DNA of 64,000 nucleotides from an uncultured Thermomicrobiaceae bacterium (GTDB taxonomy: Bacteria > Chloroflexota > Chloroflexia > Thermomicrobiales > Thermomicrobiaceae), in NCBI GenBank assembly GCA_938082375.1, contig CALKCJ010000017.1:1-64000 (forward strand), read 5' to 3'. The notes below the pieces were generated by a model that had not been told where the DNA came from, made no database searches, and saw only the letters and a list, made by a program, of their open reading frames with translations. Within the stretch, counting starts at the first letter, position 1, and each line of letters begins with the position of its first letter. Positions 16,999-24,461 of this stretch are shown piece after piece. The position numbers and the translations under genes were made by a program.

Positions 16999-18624
16999 GT
17001 GTCGATCGGAAAGGCTGTCGCCCGGCTGGTGGTCAGCTGCCTGCTGGCCGCGAGCCTGACTGGCCACCAGCCGGTAGCTGCTGCCGAGCTGGCCATCGAT
17101 CCGCTGTCGCTTGCGCCACCCGTACCAGACCTATGGTACCAGTTCGATGGTGAAATCCTGTTCGAGGGCGTCAACCGCGCGTGGCTGCTCGGCCCGGCGG
17201 TTCGGGCCGTCGCGCTCGAGCCGTATCGGGAAGCGCCTTCCGGCGCCCGCGTGGTCTACTACTTCGACAAGGGGCGTCTGGAGCTGACCCACCCGGAGCG
17301 CGCTCCCGATGACCCGGCTCGGGTCACGGTCGGGCTGCTCGTCCGCGAGATGATCTCGGGCCAGCTCCAGGTCGGCGAGACAACGTTCCTCGCGGTCGCC
17401 CCGGCTCGCGTACCGGTCGCCGGCGATACCGTGGGCAACGCACTGGCGCCCACCTATGCGGCGCTCCAGTCTCTGGCCTCGGTCGGCGAGAACGTTCAGG
17501 CGCGCCGCCAGCCGAACCGGGTCGGCCAGCCGGTCACCGCCTTCTTGCACGCCGACGGGCGGGTGGAGGAGCGCGCGATCGCAGACAGCATGGTGACTAT
17601 CGGTTACTATGAGGAGACGCTGGGGCATAACATCCCTCAGGTGTTCTGGGAGTGGATGAACCGCCAGTCGATCCCCTGGCAGCGGCTGACCGGCCTGCCG
17701 CTGACCGAGCCGTACTGGATTGATACCGTCGTCGGCGGCCAGCGACAGCGCGTGCTAATCCAGGCATTCGAGCGCCGGGTACTGACCTATACGCCAGGCA
17801 ATCCCCCGCCATGGAGGGTCGAGACGAGCAACGCCGGGCTGCACTACCGGGCCTGGCGCGGGCTGAGCGTGCCAGACGACCGCGGCCTGCTCGGGCTGGC
17901 CAGCGGGGTGCCACTTGGCGAGGTCATCGTCGGCGCGGCGGTCGAGCAGGGGATCGACCCCTACCTGTTCGCCGCCCTCGCGTCTATCGCGAGCACCTTC
18001 GACCCGCTGGCAGTGAGACCCGGCGCGGGGGTCGGGCTCTTCCAGGTGCCCGCTGCCATTGTCCAGCGCAGCGGCGTGCCCTACCCGCTCGACCCTGCGG
18101 TGAACGCTGCGCTGGCTGGCCGGGAGTTGAAACGGCTCGCGACTGGTCACGGCGATTGGAGCGCTGCGCTCGCGCTCTACCTGCAGGCGGCACAGCTCGC
18201 CAGCGGGGCCGAGCAGGTTCTCCAGAAGGCGCAGGAGTATCGCACCGCCTTTCAGAGCCCACCAGCCTTCGGCACGCCGGGGACGTACCGGCTCATCGGT
18301 CGGGGGCAGGCCGCTTACTACGACCCCGACTACACGGTCGCCTGGTGGGAGCAAACACTCCAGCTCCACGCCGGTTGGGGTAGCGCGGTGCCCGGTTGGC
18401 AGTTCGACCCCCGGGGCTACTACTGCGTGCACCCCGATTTCCGCCCGGGCCAGCGGCTCTTCCTGGCAGCCAACGGCGTGGGGCTGTGGTGCACCGTCGG
18501 CGATGCCGTGGCGGCCTCGCACGTCGCCCAGTGGCGCAGTCGCTGGGCCATCGAGCTGTCCTGGTCAGCGTTCAAGGCGCTCAAGCTCGACGAGCACAAC
18601 AGCGTCTCGGTGTGGGCGCCCTGA
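16999..18624 (+). CDS. secreted SLT-like protein with a C-terminal beta-barrel-like domain
   Basis: This is a 541-residue exported protein. Residues 1-29 form a signal peptide ending near VAAAE. The first half carries YFDKGRLE and FWEWMN/FERRVLTYTPGN segments typical of Chloroflexota surface proteins. Residues about 305-410 resemble a lytic transglycosylase-like fold (VEQGIDPYLFAALASIAST, GAGVGLFQVP). The C-terminal part (about 440-541) has GQAAYYDPDYTV and resembles a small beta-barrel. The canonical catalytic Glu of SLT is replaced in ASIASTFD, so it may be inactive. It starts at GTG with GGGAGGGG upstream. Its role is probably at the cell wall. Confidence 0.7.
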   Translation: MSIGKAVARLVVSCLLAASLTGHQPVAAAELAIDPLSLAPPVPDLWYQFDGEILFEGVNRAWLLGPAVRAVALEPYREAPSGARVVYYFDKGRLELTHPERAPDDPARVTVGLLVREMISGQLQVGETTFLAVAPARVPVAGDTVGNALAPTYAALQSLASVGENVQARRQPNRVGQPVTAFLHADGRVEERAIADSMVTIGYYEETLGHNIPQVFWEWMNRQSIPWQRLTGLPLTEPYWIDTVVGGQRQRVLIQAFERRVLTYTPGNPPPWRVETSNAGLHYRAWRGLSVPDDRGLLGLASGVPLGEVIVGAAVEQGIDPYLFAALASIASTFDPLAVRPGAGVGLFQVPAAIVQRSGVPYPLDPAVNAALAGRELKRLATGHGDWSAALALYLQAAQLASGAEQVLQKAQEYRTAFQSPPAFGTPGTYRLIGRGQAAYYDPDYTVAWWEQTLQLHAGWGSAVPGWQFDPRGYYCVHPDFRPGQRLFLAANGVGLWCTVGDAVAASHVAQWRSRWAIELSWSAFKALKLDEHNSVSVWAP

Positions 18625-18648
18625 CGGCCAGCGAGCAGGCTCAGGCTC

Positions 18649-19683
18649 TTACGTACCGGTCACGACCGCGCGCATGACCTCGACGGCGCGCTCGATGTCG
18701 GCGCGAGAGACGTCCAGGTGGGTGACCGCGCGCATCCGCGTGTGGCCGACCGCCCCCATGCGGACCCCGTGCGCGATCAGTGCCTGGTTGATCTCGTGCG
18801 CCGTTCGGCCGGTACCTGCGACGTCGAAGAAGACGATGTTGGTCTCCACCTCGTCAGGGTCAATCGCGATCCCCGGGATCTCCGCGAGGCCGGTCGCGAG
18901 CAGCCGGGCATTGGCATGATCCTCGGCCAGCCGCTCGACGTTGTGCTGGAGGGCATAGATACCGGCCGCAGCGATGATGCCCGCCTGGCGCATAGCTCCG
19001 CCGAACATCTGCTTGTAGCGCCTGGCCCGGCGGATGGTCTCGCGGTCGCTGGCCAGGACGGCGCCGATGGGGCACCCCAGCCCCTTGGAGAGGTCGATCC
19101 AGCAGGTGTCCATCTGCGCACACCAGACATGGGCAGGGATGCCGGTGGCGACGACGGCGTTGAGCAGGCGCGCGCCGTCGAGATGCACCTTAAGGCCCAA
19201 CGCGTGCGCCTTGGCGGCTACCTCCTCTAGCGTCTCGAGCGGCCAGATCTTGCCGCCGCCGCGGTTATGGGTGTTCTCGATGCACACCAGCGTCGTGGGC
19301 GGGGTATGGATGCCGTCACCCGGCTGAGCGGCCTCCTCGACCTGCTGGGCAGTGAACACGCCGCGCGCGCCGTCGATCAGGTGCGTCACGACCCCGGCCA
19401 GCAGTCCTGGCCCTCCGGCCTCTGAGGTGAATGGGTGGGAGGAGCGATCCAAGATGATCTTGTCGCCGGGCTGGGTATGGAGCTTGATCCCGATCATGTT
19501 GCACATCGTGCCCGAGGGGAGGAAGAGGGCTGCTTCCTTCCCTGTGAGCTCTGCCACCATCTCCTGCAAGCGGTTGACCGAGGGGTCTTCACCGAGCTGC
19601 TCATCACCCACCGGAGCCTCAGCCATGAAGCGCCGCATTGCGGGCGAAGGCCGTGTCGCGGTATCGCTGATCAGGTCGATCAC
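18649..19683 (-). CDS. ltaE: low-specificity L-threonine aldolase
   Basis: This is a 344-residue fold-type I PLP enzyme that cleaves L-threonine and allo-threonine to glycine and acetaldehyde. Family signatures are IDLISDTATRPSPAMR at the N-terminus, LPSGTMCN (phosphate contact), LKVHLDGARLLNA and WIDLSKGLGCPIG with the PLP lysine, then YKQMFGGAMRQAG. The start GTG 19683 follows GGGAG by 8 bases and matches the usual N-terminus; the long upstream open frame is not coding. It supplies glycine from threonine, which may interact with the serine pathway encoded at 41.5 kb. Confidence 0.93.
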   Translation of the reverse strand: MIDLISDTATRPSPAMRRFMAEAPVGDEQLGEDPSVNRLQEMVAELTGKEAALFLPSGTMCNMIGIKLHTQPGDKIILDRSSHPFTSEAGGPGLLAGVVTHLIDGARGVFTAQQVEEAAQPGDGIHTPPTTLVCIENTHNRGGGKIWPLETLEEVAAKAHALGLKVHLDGARLLNAVVATGIPAHVWCAQMDTCWIDLSKGLGCPIGAVLASDRETIRRARRYKQMFGGAMRQAGIIAAAGIYALQHNVERLAEDHANARLLATGLAEIPGIAIDPDEVETNIVFFDVAGTGRTAHEINQALIAHGVRMGAVGHTRMRAVTHLDVSRADIERAVEVMRAVVTGT

Positions 19684-19782
19684 CGTCGCGTCTCCCTTCA
19701 GTCGAGGACACCGTCCGCACACGCCGCTGACGCGTCTCCGTATACTACCGCAGGAACGTAGGCGCGGACTGGTAGGGCCAGG

Positions 19783-20985
19783 ATGCAGAGGGTACGGTGG
19801 AGCCGGTCGGCGTTGGAATCGCCAACGGCGCGGCTCTTCGTCGCGATGCTGTTCAATGAGGGGGCCATCGGGCTGTACATCACGCTTTGGCCCCTCTATA
19901 TTGCTGAGCTGGGAGCCAGCCCACCCGAAATCGGACTGGTGCTGGGCTATGCCGGCCTGATCCGGCTGCTGACACTGCTGCCGAGCGGCGTGCTGAGCGA
20001 TCGGATACCCCCACGTCGGCTCATCTTCGTTACACGCTGCCTGGCCGCGCTCGGCCTGGCACTGTGTGGCCTGGCGAAGGAGTGGTGGCAGTTGTTGCCA
20101 GCGACGACGGTTTTCGGAGCGGGTGTCCTGGCGTTTCCAGCGCTCTCGAGCATGATCGCCGGGATGAGCGCCGAGAGCGCGCAGCGCACGCGGAACTTCA
20201 CCCTGGTCTACACCGTGGCGCCCTCGGTCGCGTTCCTCATCACCCCCGCTCTGGGCGGGCTGATTGCGGAACTGGTGAACCTGCGGGCAACGCTGTTTGG
20301 GGCAGCACTGCTGACCGGCATCGCGGCCGTGATCCTCGCAACTGTCCAACCGCCGGCCGTCGAGCGAAGCGCCGCGCCAGCCGTCAGCTACCTGGCCGCG
20401 CTGCGCTACCGGCCGATCCTCCTCGTCTCGTTGATGATGCTGGGCACGATCACGTTTCTGATGCTCGGCTGGGCCCTCGTTCCCAACTTTTTGCAAGAGA
20501 TTCACGGGCTCGAGTTCCAGACGATCGGCTGGTTAGGCTCTCTCGGAGCCGGTGGGAGCGTCATGCTGAGCCTGCTGATCAGCCGGGTGCGGGCGTTCCA
20601 GTCACCGTTCCACGGCCTGGCACTGGCACTGGCTTCGGTGATCGGCGGCTTTACTGTGCTGCTGCTTGGCGGAGCGATTTGGGCCTTCGCGCTCGCTTAC
20701 GTGTTGCGGGGTGGTTTCCTGGTCGCCTGGTCGGTCTTTTACGCGGCCTACGGGGAGGTGACACCGGAGAAGCTACGCTCGCGCGCCTTCGCGCTGGCAG
20801 AGATCTTGGGCAGCGCCGGCACGACGGTGGCCCCGTTCCTCGCGGGCTGGCTGTACGCGGTCGACCCCAGGTTACCGCTGGTGCTCGGCCTGGGAGCGGC
20901 GCTTCCGCTGCTCGTCGCTGCATTGGGGCTGGGGCGTCGATTCCACTCGCCGAGACCGGCTCCCATCGCCGCGGTGACGGACTGA
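19783..20985 (+). CDS. MFS transporter
   Basis: This is a 400-residue membrane protein with about 12 hydrophobic helices and the major facilitator pattern, including LPSGVLSDRIPPRRLI between helices 2 and 3 (motif A-like GxLSDRxxxR). The N-terminal LFVAMLFNEGAIGLYITLWPLYI resembles drug or sugar efflux MFS proteins. It is preceded by AGGG and divergent from the threonine aldolase. The substrate is unknown; MFS members of this size are usually proton-coupled exporters. Confidence 0.87.
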   Translation: MQRVRWSRSALESPTARLFVAMLFNEGAIGLYITLWPLYIAELGASPPEIGLVLGYAGLIRLLTLLPSGVLSDRIPPRRLIFVTRCLAALGLALCGLAKEWWQLLPATTVFGAGVLAFPALSSMIAGMSAESAQRTRNFTLVYTVAPSVAFLITPALGGLIAELVNLRATLFGAALLTGIAAVILATVQPPAVERSAAPAVSYLAALRYRPILLVSLMMLGTITFLMLGWALVPNFLQEIHGLEFQTIGWLGSLGAGGSVMLSLLISRVRAFQSPFHGLALALASVIGGFTVLLLGGAIWAFALAYVLRGGFLVAWSVFYAAYGEVTPEKLRSRAFALAEILGSAGTTVAPFLAGWLYAVDPRLPLVLGLGAALPLLVAALGLGRRFHSPRPAPIAAVTD

Positions 20986-21046
20986 GCTCGTTGCCCTGTC
21001 CGGCGAGCGCGCTCCTTTGTGACACCTGAGCGCCTGGAGTGGGGCC

Positions 21047-21574
21047 ATGCCGCCGTTGCACCGGTCATCCGATCAGCAGGACGACTCACGGCCGACGACA
21101 GCGATGCTGCGCGCGGCACGCTCGCGCGAGTGGGCGGCCTGCTTCCCAGGCGAAGCGAGCGAGGAGGCCTATCGCGCGGCCTTTGTGCGCTACTCGCCGT
21201 TGCCCTGGCCGGTGGTGCAGGCGGCCCAAGGCGACCTTCTGCGGCTGCTGATCGGTCGAGTACCGGCCGACCTCGGGGTTCCGACGCTCCTGGCCATCAC
21301 CGCGCTCACGCAAGGGCACCCGAAACCGGACGCGGCGGCGAAGGCCGCACTGGCGACGATCGTCAATGACCTGAGGCCGATCCACGCCCGCACGTTCCTG
21401 GCCGGGCTGGCCGATGCCTGGAACAATGCGGAGCGAGCGGCCTACGACCGGCGCGGCGCACTGGTCGCACAGGAGCTCGCGCGGATGGCGCGCCGGCTGG
21501 TGACCGCCGGGGCCGACGTGGATGGAGCGATCTCGACGCTGATGGAGCAGCTCGGGCTCGACCACTGGTGCTAG
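21047..21574 (+). CDS. hypothetical protein, helical
   Basis: This 175-residue protein matches no family that I know. It is Ala/Leu-rich and helical, with VQAAQGDLLRLLIGRVP and a C-terminal ALVAQELARMARRLVTAGADVDGAISTLMEQL. There is no signal peptide or membrane span. GTGGGG lies just before ATG 21047. It starts 61 bases after the MFS stop, so it may be co-transcribed with it. Its codon use matches neighbours. Confidence 0.6.
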   Translation: MPPLHRSSDQQDDSRPTTAMLRAARSREWAACFPGEASEEAYRAAFVRYSPLPWPVVQAAQGDLLRLLIGRVPADLGVPTLLAITALTQGHPKPDAAAKAALATIVNDLRPIHARTFLAGLADAWNNAERAAYDRRGALVAQELARMARRLVTAGADVDGAISTLMEQLGLDHWC

Positions 21575-21663
21575 TCGGCCGGCTTGAAGGGTAGGGGAAA
21601 CGGAGCAGCAGGACGCGCCGAACCTGGCGTATACTGTCGGGTACAGGGTAGGAGGGCAGCACC

Positions 21664-22245
21664 GTGAGCGGGCAGACGTGGCTGGCCGTAGGTTTCGTCA
21701 TCCTGGTCGTGATCTGGCTGGCCGAACTTGTCGCCGTCCATCGGTGGGCACCACGCGTCGGGCGAGACCCGCTGCTGATGGTCTCCGGCGCAGCGCTCTT
21801 CTTCGTGCTGGCACTCCCGATCGCCAAGGCTACGCCCGAGCTGGTCGAGCAGGTCGGGCGTTTCTGGGAGACGCTGACCCGCTTCCTGAGCCGGAGCAGA
21901 TCGCGGAGTCTCCAGGCCATGCCACGGCTGGTCATGCCTGGCCGCACCGTCCTGCTTGTGCAGGAGCGGATCAAGATTGGGCGCTACCCAAACAACGATA
22001 TCGTCATCGATCACCCCACGGTCTCAGCGTACCATGCCGAACTGATCCGCCGGCCGGACGGTCGCTATGAGCTAGTCGACCGGGAGAGCCGAAACGGGAC
22101 GCGCATCAACGGCACACCAGTGCGCAGCGCTGTGCTGAAACATGGTGACCAGATCACGCTGGGGGCGATTACCGTGCACTTCTTAGCGACGTCGATGACG
22201 GAGGAGGCGTTGAACCGCGGAGGGGTGCCCCTGGGCCGGCGTTGA
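21664..22245 (+). CDS. FHA-domain membrane protein
   Basis: This is a 193-residue protein with two N-terminal membrane spans (about 6-25 and 38-57). A basic linker leads to a C-terminal FHA domain (about 99-180): IKIGRYPNNDIVID, HPTVSAYHAEL, LVDRESRNGTRINGTPV and LKHGDQITLG. These contain the conserved GR, SxxH and NGT residues that bind phosphothreonine. It likely recruits a Ser/Thr-kinase-phosphorylated partner to the inner membrane. It starts at GTG with AGGAGGGC upstream. No kinase is adjacent. Confidence 0.85.
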   Translation: MSGQTWLAVGFVILVVIWLAELVAVHRWAPRVGRDPLLMVSGAALFFVLALPIAKATPELVEQVGRFWETLTRFLSRSRSRSLQAMPRLVMPGRTVLLVQERIKIGRYPNNDIVIDHPTVSAYHAELIRRPDGRYELVDRESRNGTRINGTPVRSAVLKHGDQITLGAITVHFLATSMTEEALNRGGVPLGRR

Positions 22246-22284
22246 GGCACGCGCTCGGCTCCTACGAGCCAGCGAAAGCGCAAC

Positions 22285-22311
22285 GCCGCCTGATGAGGGC
22301 AACCAGGCGGC
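22285..22311. terminator. 8-bp stem bidirectional terminator
   Basis: GCCGCCTG (22285-22292) and CAGGCGGC (22304-22311) form a perfect stem between the convergent FHA and zinc-ribbon genes. It should stop transcription from both sides. Confidence 0.6.
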
Positions 22312-22337
22312 GTCTACGCGCTGAGGGGGTAAACAGT

Positions 22338-22682
22338 CTAGTAGCTGGCGTTAAGCTGCCGGCGGGCTCGGAAGCAGTCCGAGCAGTAGACCGGCCGATC
22401 CTCCCGCGGGAGGAAAGGCACCATCGTCTCGCGGCCGCAGTCGCTGCAGATCGCGTGATACATCGGGCGATCTGCGCGCGGCTCGCGTGCTCGGTAGCTC
22501 GAGGCCCCCGTGTCACCGCGGCCGGTGCGGCGCGCCCGGTTCGCCTGGCGGCAGGTGGGGCACCTGGTCGGCTCGTTGGTGAAGCCCTTGTCAGCGTAGA
22601 ACTGCTGCTCACCGGCGGTGAACACGAAGGTGGTGCCGCAGTCGCGACAGGTGAGGGTCTTGTCGGCGAAGGAATAACTCAT
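22338..22682 (-). CDS. zinc-ribbon (CxxC) protein
   Basis: This 114-residue protein carries several zinc-binding knuckles: LTCRDCGTTF near residue 10, RCPTCRQAN near 40, AICSDCGRE near 77 and VYCSDCF near 97. The family (zinc-ribbon CxxC proteins) is common in Chloroflexota and its role is unknown; DNA or RNA binding is possible. Its ATG overlaps the stop of a short upstream frame through ATGA. It is convergent with the FHA gene across a terminator. Confidence 0.85.
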   Translation of the reverse strand: MSYSFADKTLTCRDCGTTFVFTAGEQQFYADKGFTNEPTRCPTCRQANRARRTGRGDTGASSYRAREPRADRPMYHAICSDCGRETMVPFLPREDRPVYCSDCFRARRQLNASY

Positions 22683-23113
22683 CTCGGCGAATACTCCTTG
22701 GGTTCCAGGCCAGAGACCTGCGTCTCAGGCCGCAACGGATCAGACTCTTCACGGCTTGGGGGTTTTCTCGCTGAGATGAGTTCGGGGAGACAGGCCCTCG
22801 CTGTCGCCTCGAGCCACGCGCGGAAACCCTTGGCCATCGACTTCACTTTATCATATATGCCGCCAAAGCGCAACAGGGGCCGCCGCTCATCGCTTGGCGC
22901 GTGCGTATCGTTGACCGATACGCGTTCGTACCCGAGAGGCGAGCACGACACGGCTACGCGCAGCATCTGCCGAGACGCACCGGCGCAAACGATCCTCAGC
23001 CTGGGCTAGGAAGAATTTCCTACGGTCGCCTACCCCTCAGGCGTGTAAGGTGCCACTCGATCACGCGTTTCCCAGAGTGAGCGTTCACTGAACAGCGTGG
23101 GAGGAGGAATGCG
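22683..23113. other. divergent intergenic region
   Basis: A minus-strand -10-like TATGAT lies at 22855-22850 in an AT-rich patch. A 52-codon frame (ATG 22837, stop overlapping the zinc-ribbon start) follows it, without a good ribosome site. A plus-strand palindrome at 23007-23022 precedes the next gene. No convincing gene is seen on the plus strand. Confidence 0.35.
23007..23022. repeat. inverted repeat, possible operator
   Basis: TAGGAA-GAAT-TTCCTA is a perfect 6-bp inverted repeat about 90 bases upstream of the repeat-rich membrane protein. It could be a dimeric regulator site; there is no direct support. Confidence 0.35.
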
Positions 23114-23983
23114 ATGGCCGAGAGGAGAGAGCTCGATCGGGCTGACCCGGTCATCGATGCCCTGGAGCGATCCGCGGCCCAGCTCGAGGCCGACCCGCTG
23201 GCGAGGCCGACACCAGCGGTTCGCTCGCATGGGCGCGCGCTGCTATTGCGCTCGGGGGAACGATCACCCGGCGGGAAGCCGGCTTCGCTCACCCGACGCC
23301 TCGCCGTGGCCGGTGTCGCCGTGCTCGCGTTCGGACTGGTCTCGATGCCGGCACTCGCCGGGCCTGGCGGCTTTGGGAGCGCCTTCTCCACGGTAGCGGC
23401 CGGCGTCCGGCTCGCCATCAGCGGCGGGGACGACGCGCAGCTCACCGCCCACACGGCAGCGAGCGGTAGCGAGCAGTTCCAGCTGCTCGAGGAGGAGACG
23501 CCGAGTCCGGAACCGGCGACCGCTACCCCCGAGCCAACAGCCACCCCGGAGCCAACAGAGACGCCTGAGCCCACCGCGACGCCAGAGCCGACGGCGACAC
23601 TGGAGCCCACCGCCACACCTGAGCCGACGGCAACGCCTGCCCCAGAACCTACCCCCGAGCAACCTGGCCCGCCAGGCCAAGGCGTGAGCGAGGTCGCGCG
23701 AGATAACCATGGTGCCAAAGTCTCAGCGGTGGCGGCCGCGAACGAGCCCGGCGGCGAGACCAACCACGGCCAGCAGGTAAGCGAGGTGGCACGCGACAAC
23801 CACGGGGCACGGGTCTCCGAAGTCGCGAGCTCCAAGGGCGATCACGAGCAGCCCGTCCGCGATGTCGCCCGCGACAATCATGGTGCTCAGGTGAGCGAGG
23901 CTGCGAAGTCTAGCAAGCCCGCTGGCCCGCCGGGCAAAAACGAGAAAAAAGAGGGAGAGCAGGATGAGACCGGTAATGAGTGA
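23114..23983 (+). CDS. membrane-anchored repeat protein with PT linker and VARDNHG repeats
   Basis: This is a 289-residue protein. A cytoplasmic N-terminal part of about 60 residues precedes one membrane span (about 61-82, LAVAGVAVLAFGLV). An outer region follows with about eight PEPTATPEPT-type units (about 134-185). The C-terminal part contains three copies of a motif built on VARDNHGAxVSxxA near residues 196, 223 and 256, and ends in a Lys/Glu-rich tail. The order suggests a surface or regulator protein; the sigma remnant directly downstream makes an anti-sigma or DUF5667-like role possible. GGAGGAGG lies upstream. Confidence 0.7.
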   Translation: MAERRELDRADPVIDALERSAAQLEADPLARPTPAVRSHGRALLLRSGERSPGGKPASLTRRLAVAGVAVLAFGLVSMPALAGPGGFGSAFSTVAAGVRLAISGGDDAQLTAHTAASGSEQFQLLEEETPSPEPATATPEPTATPEPTETPEPTATPEPTATLEPTATPEPTATPAPEPTPEQPGPPGQGVSEVARDNHGAKVSAVAAANEPGGETNHGQQVSEVARDNHGARVSEVASSKGDHEQPVRDVARDNHGAQVSEAAKSSKPAGPPGKNEKKEGEQDETGNE

Positions 23984-24061
23984 TGGCGAGCGATCGGCCG
24001 CTACCTCAGGACTGGTGCGCCCTTCATCGCCTGGCTGCTGACGAGCAGCGACCGGCTAGCG

Positions 24062-24448
24062 ATGAGCCGCTATCGGAAGCTGCGCCGGCTCCTCACGGTC
24101 GATGCCGAGACAGTTCTGCTCCACCAGTGTTGCCATGAGGATCCAGAGGGGACGGCGATCACCTGGCTGGCTTGCGATGAAGTCCGCCACGCGATCCTCC
24201 GGCTCCGGACGGAGCGTCAGCAGGTCATCATCCTGCGTTTCATCGACGGCCTCTCGGTCGCCAAGGTGGCGGCCGCGCTGGGAAAGAGCGAGGCCAACGT
24301 TTCGGTCATCCAGCACCGGGTGCTAGCCGACCTGCGTCGGCTGCTCGAGCTGTCGCCGGACGAGCGGGCCGTACCCTGCCGGCAGAGCCGGTTCATCCGG
24401 CGGCTGGGCGAGGCGGTGATGCAGGGTGCCCGCGAGCGCGAGCCGTGA
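24062..24448 (+). CDS. N-terminally truncated ECF sigma factor (sigma region 4)
   Basis: This is a 128-residue protein. Residues about 42-95 form sigma region 4 with a clear helix-turn-helix (LRTERQQVIILRFIDGLSV, AALGKSEANVSVIQHRVLADLRR). The region before it looks like the end of region 2: the frame continues upstream without a stop to 23984 and contains RYLRTGAPFIAWLL, which resembles sigma region 2.3-2.4. No start codon precedes ATG 24062, so regions 2.1-2.2 are missing. It has no strong ribosome site. It may be a pseudogene or a DNA-binding remnant. Confidence 0.65.
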   Translation: MSRYRKLRRLLTVDAETVLLHQCCHEDPEGTAITWLACDEVRHAILRLRTERQQVIILRFIDGLSVAKVAAALGKSEANVSVIQHRVLADLRRLLELSPDERAVPCRQSRFIRRLGEAVMQGAREREP

Positions 24449-24461
24449 CCGGCACGGCCAG

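Noticed and set aside
19684-20505. Extended frame upstream of the threonine aldolase
   Set aside because: It runs antisense over the MFS gene; the aldolase family starts at GTG 19683.
22242-23009. 255-codon plus-strand frame over the zinc-ribbon gene
   Set aside because: Antisense to the zinc-ribbon gene; no known domain or ribosome site.
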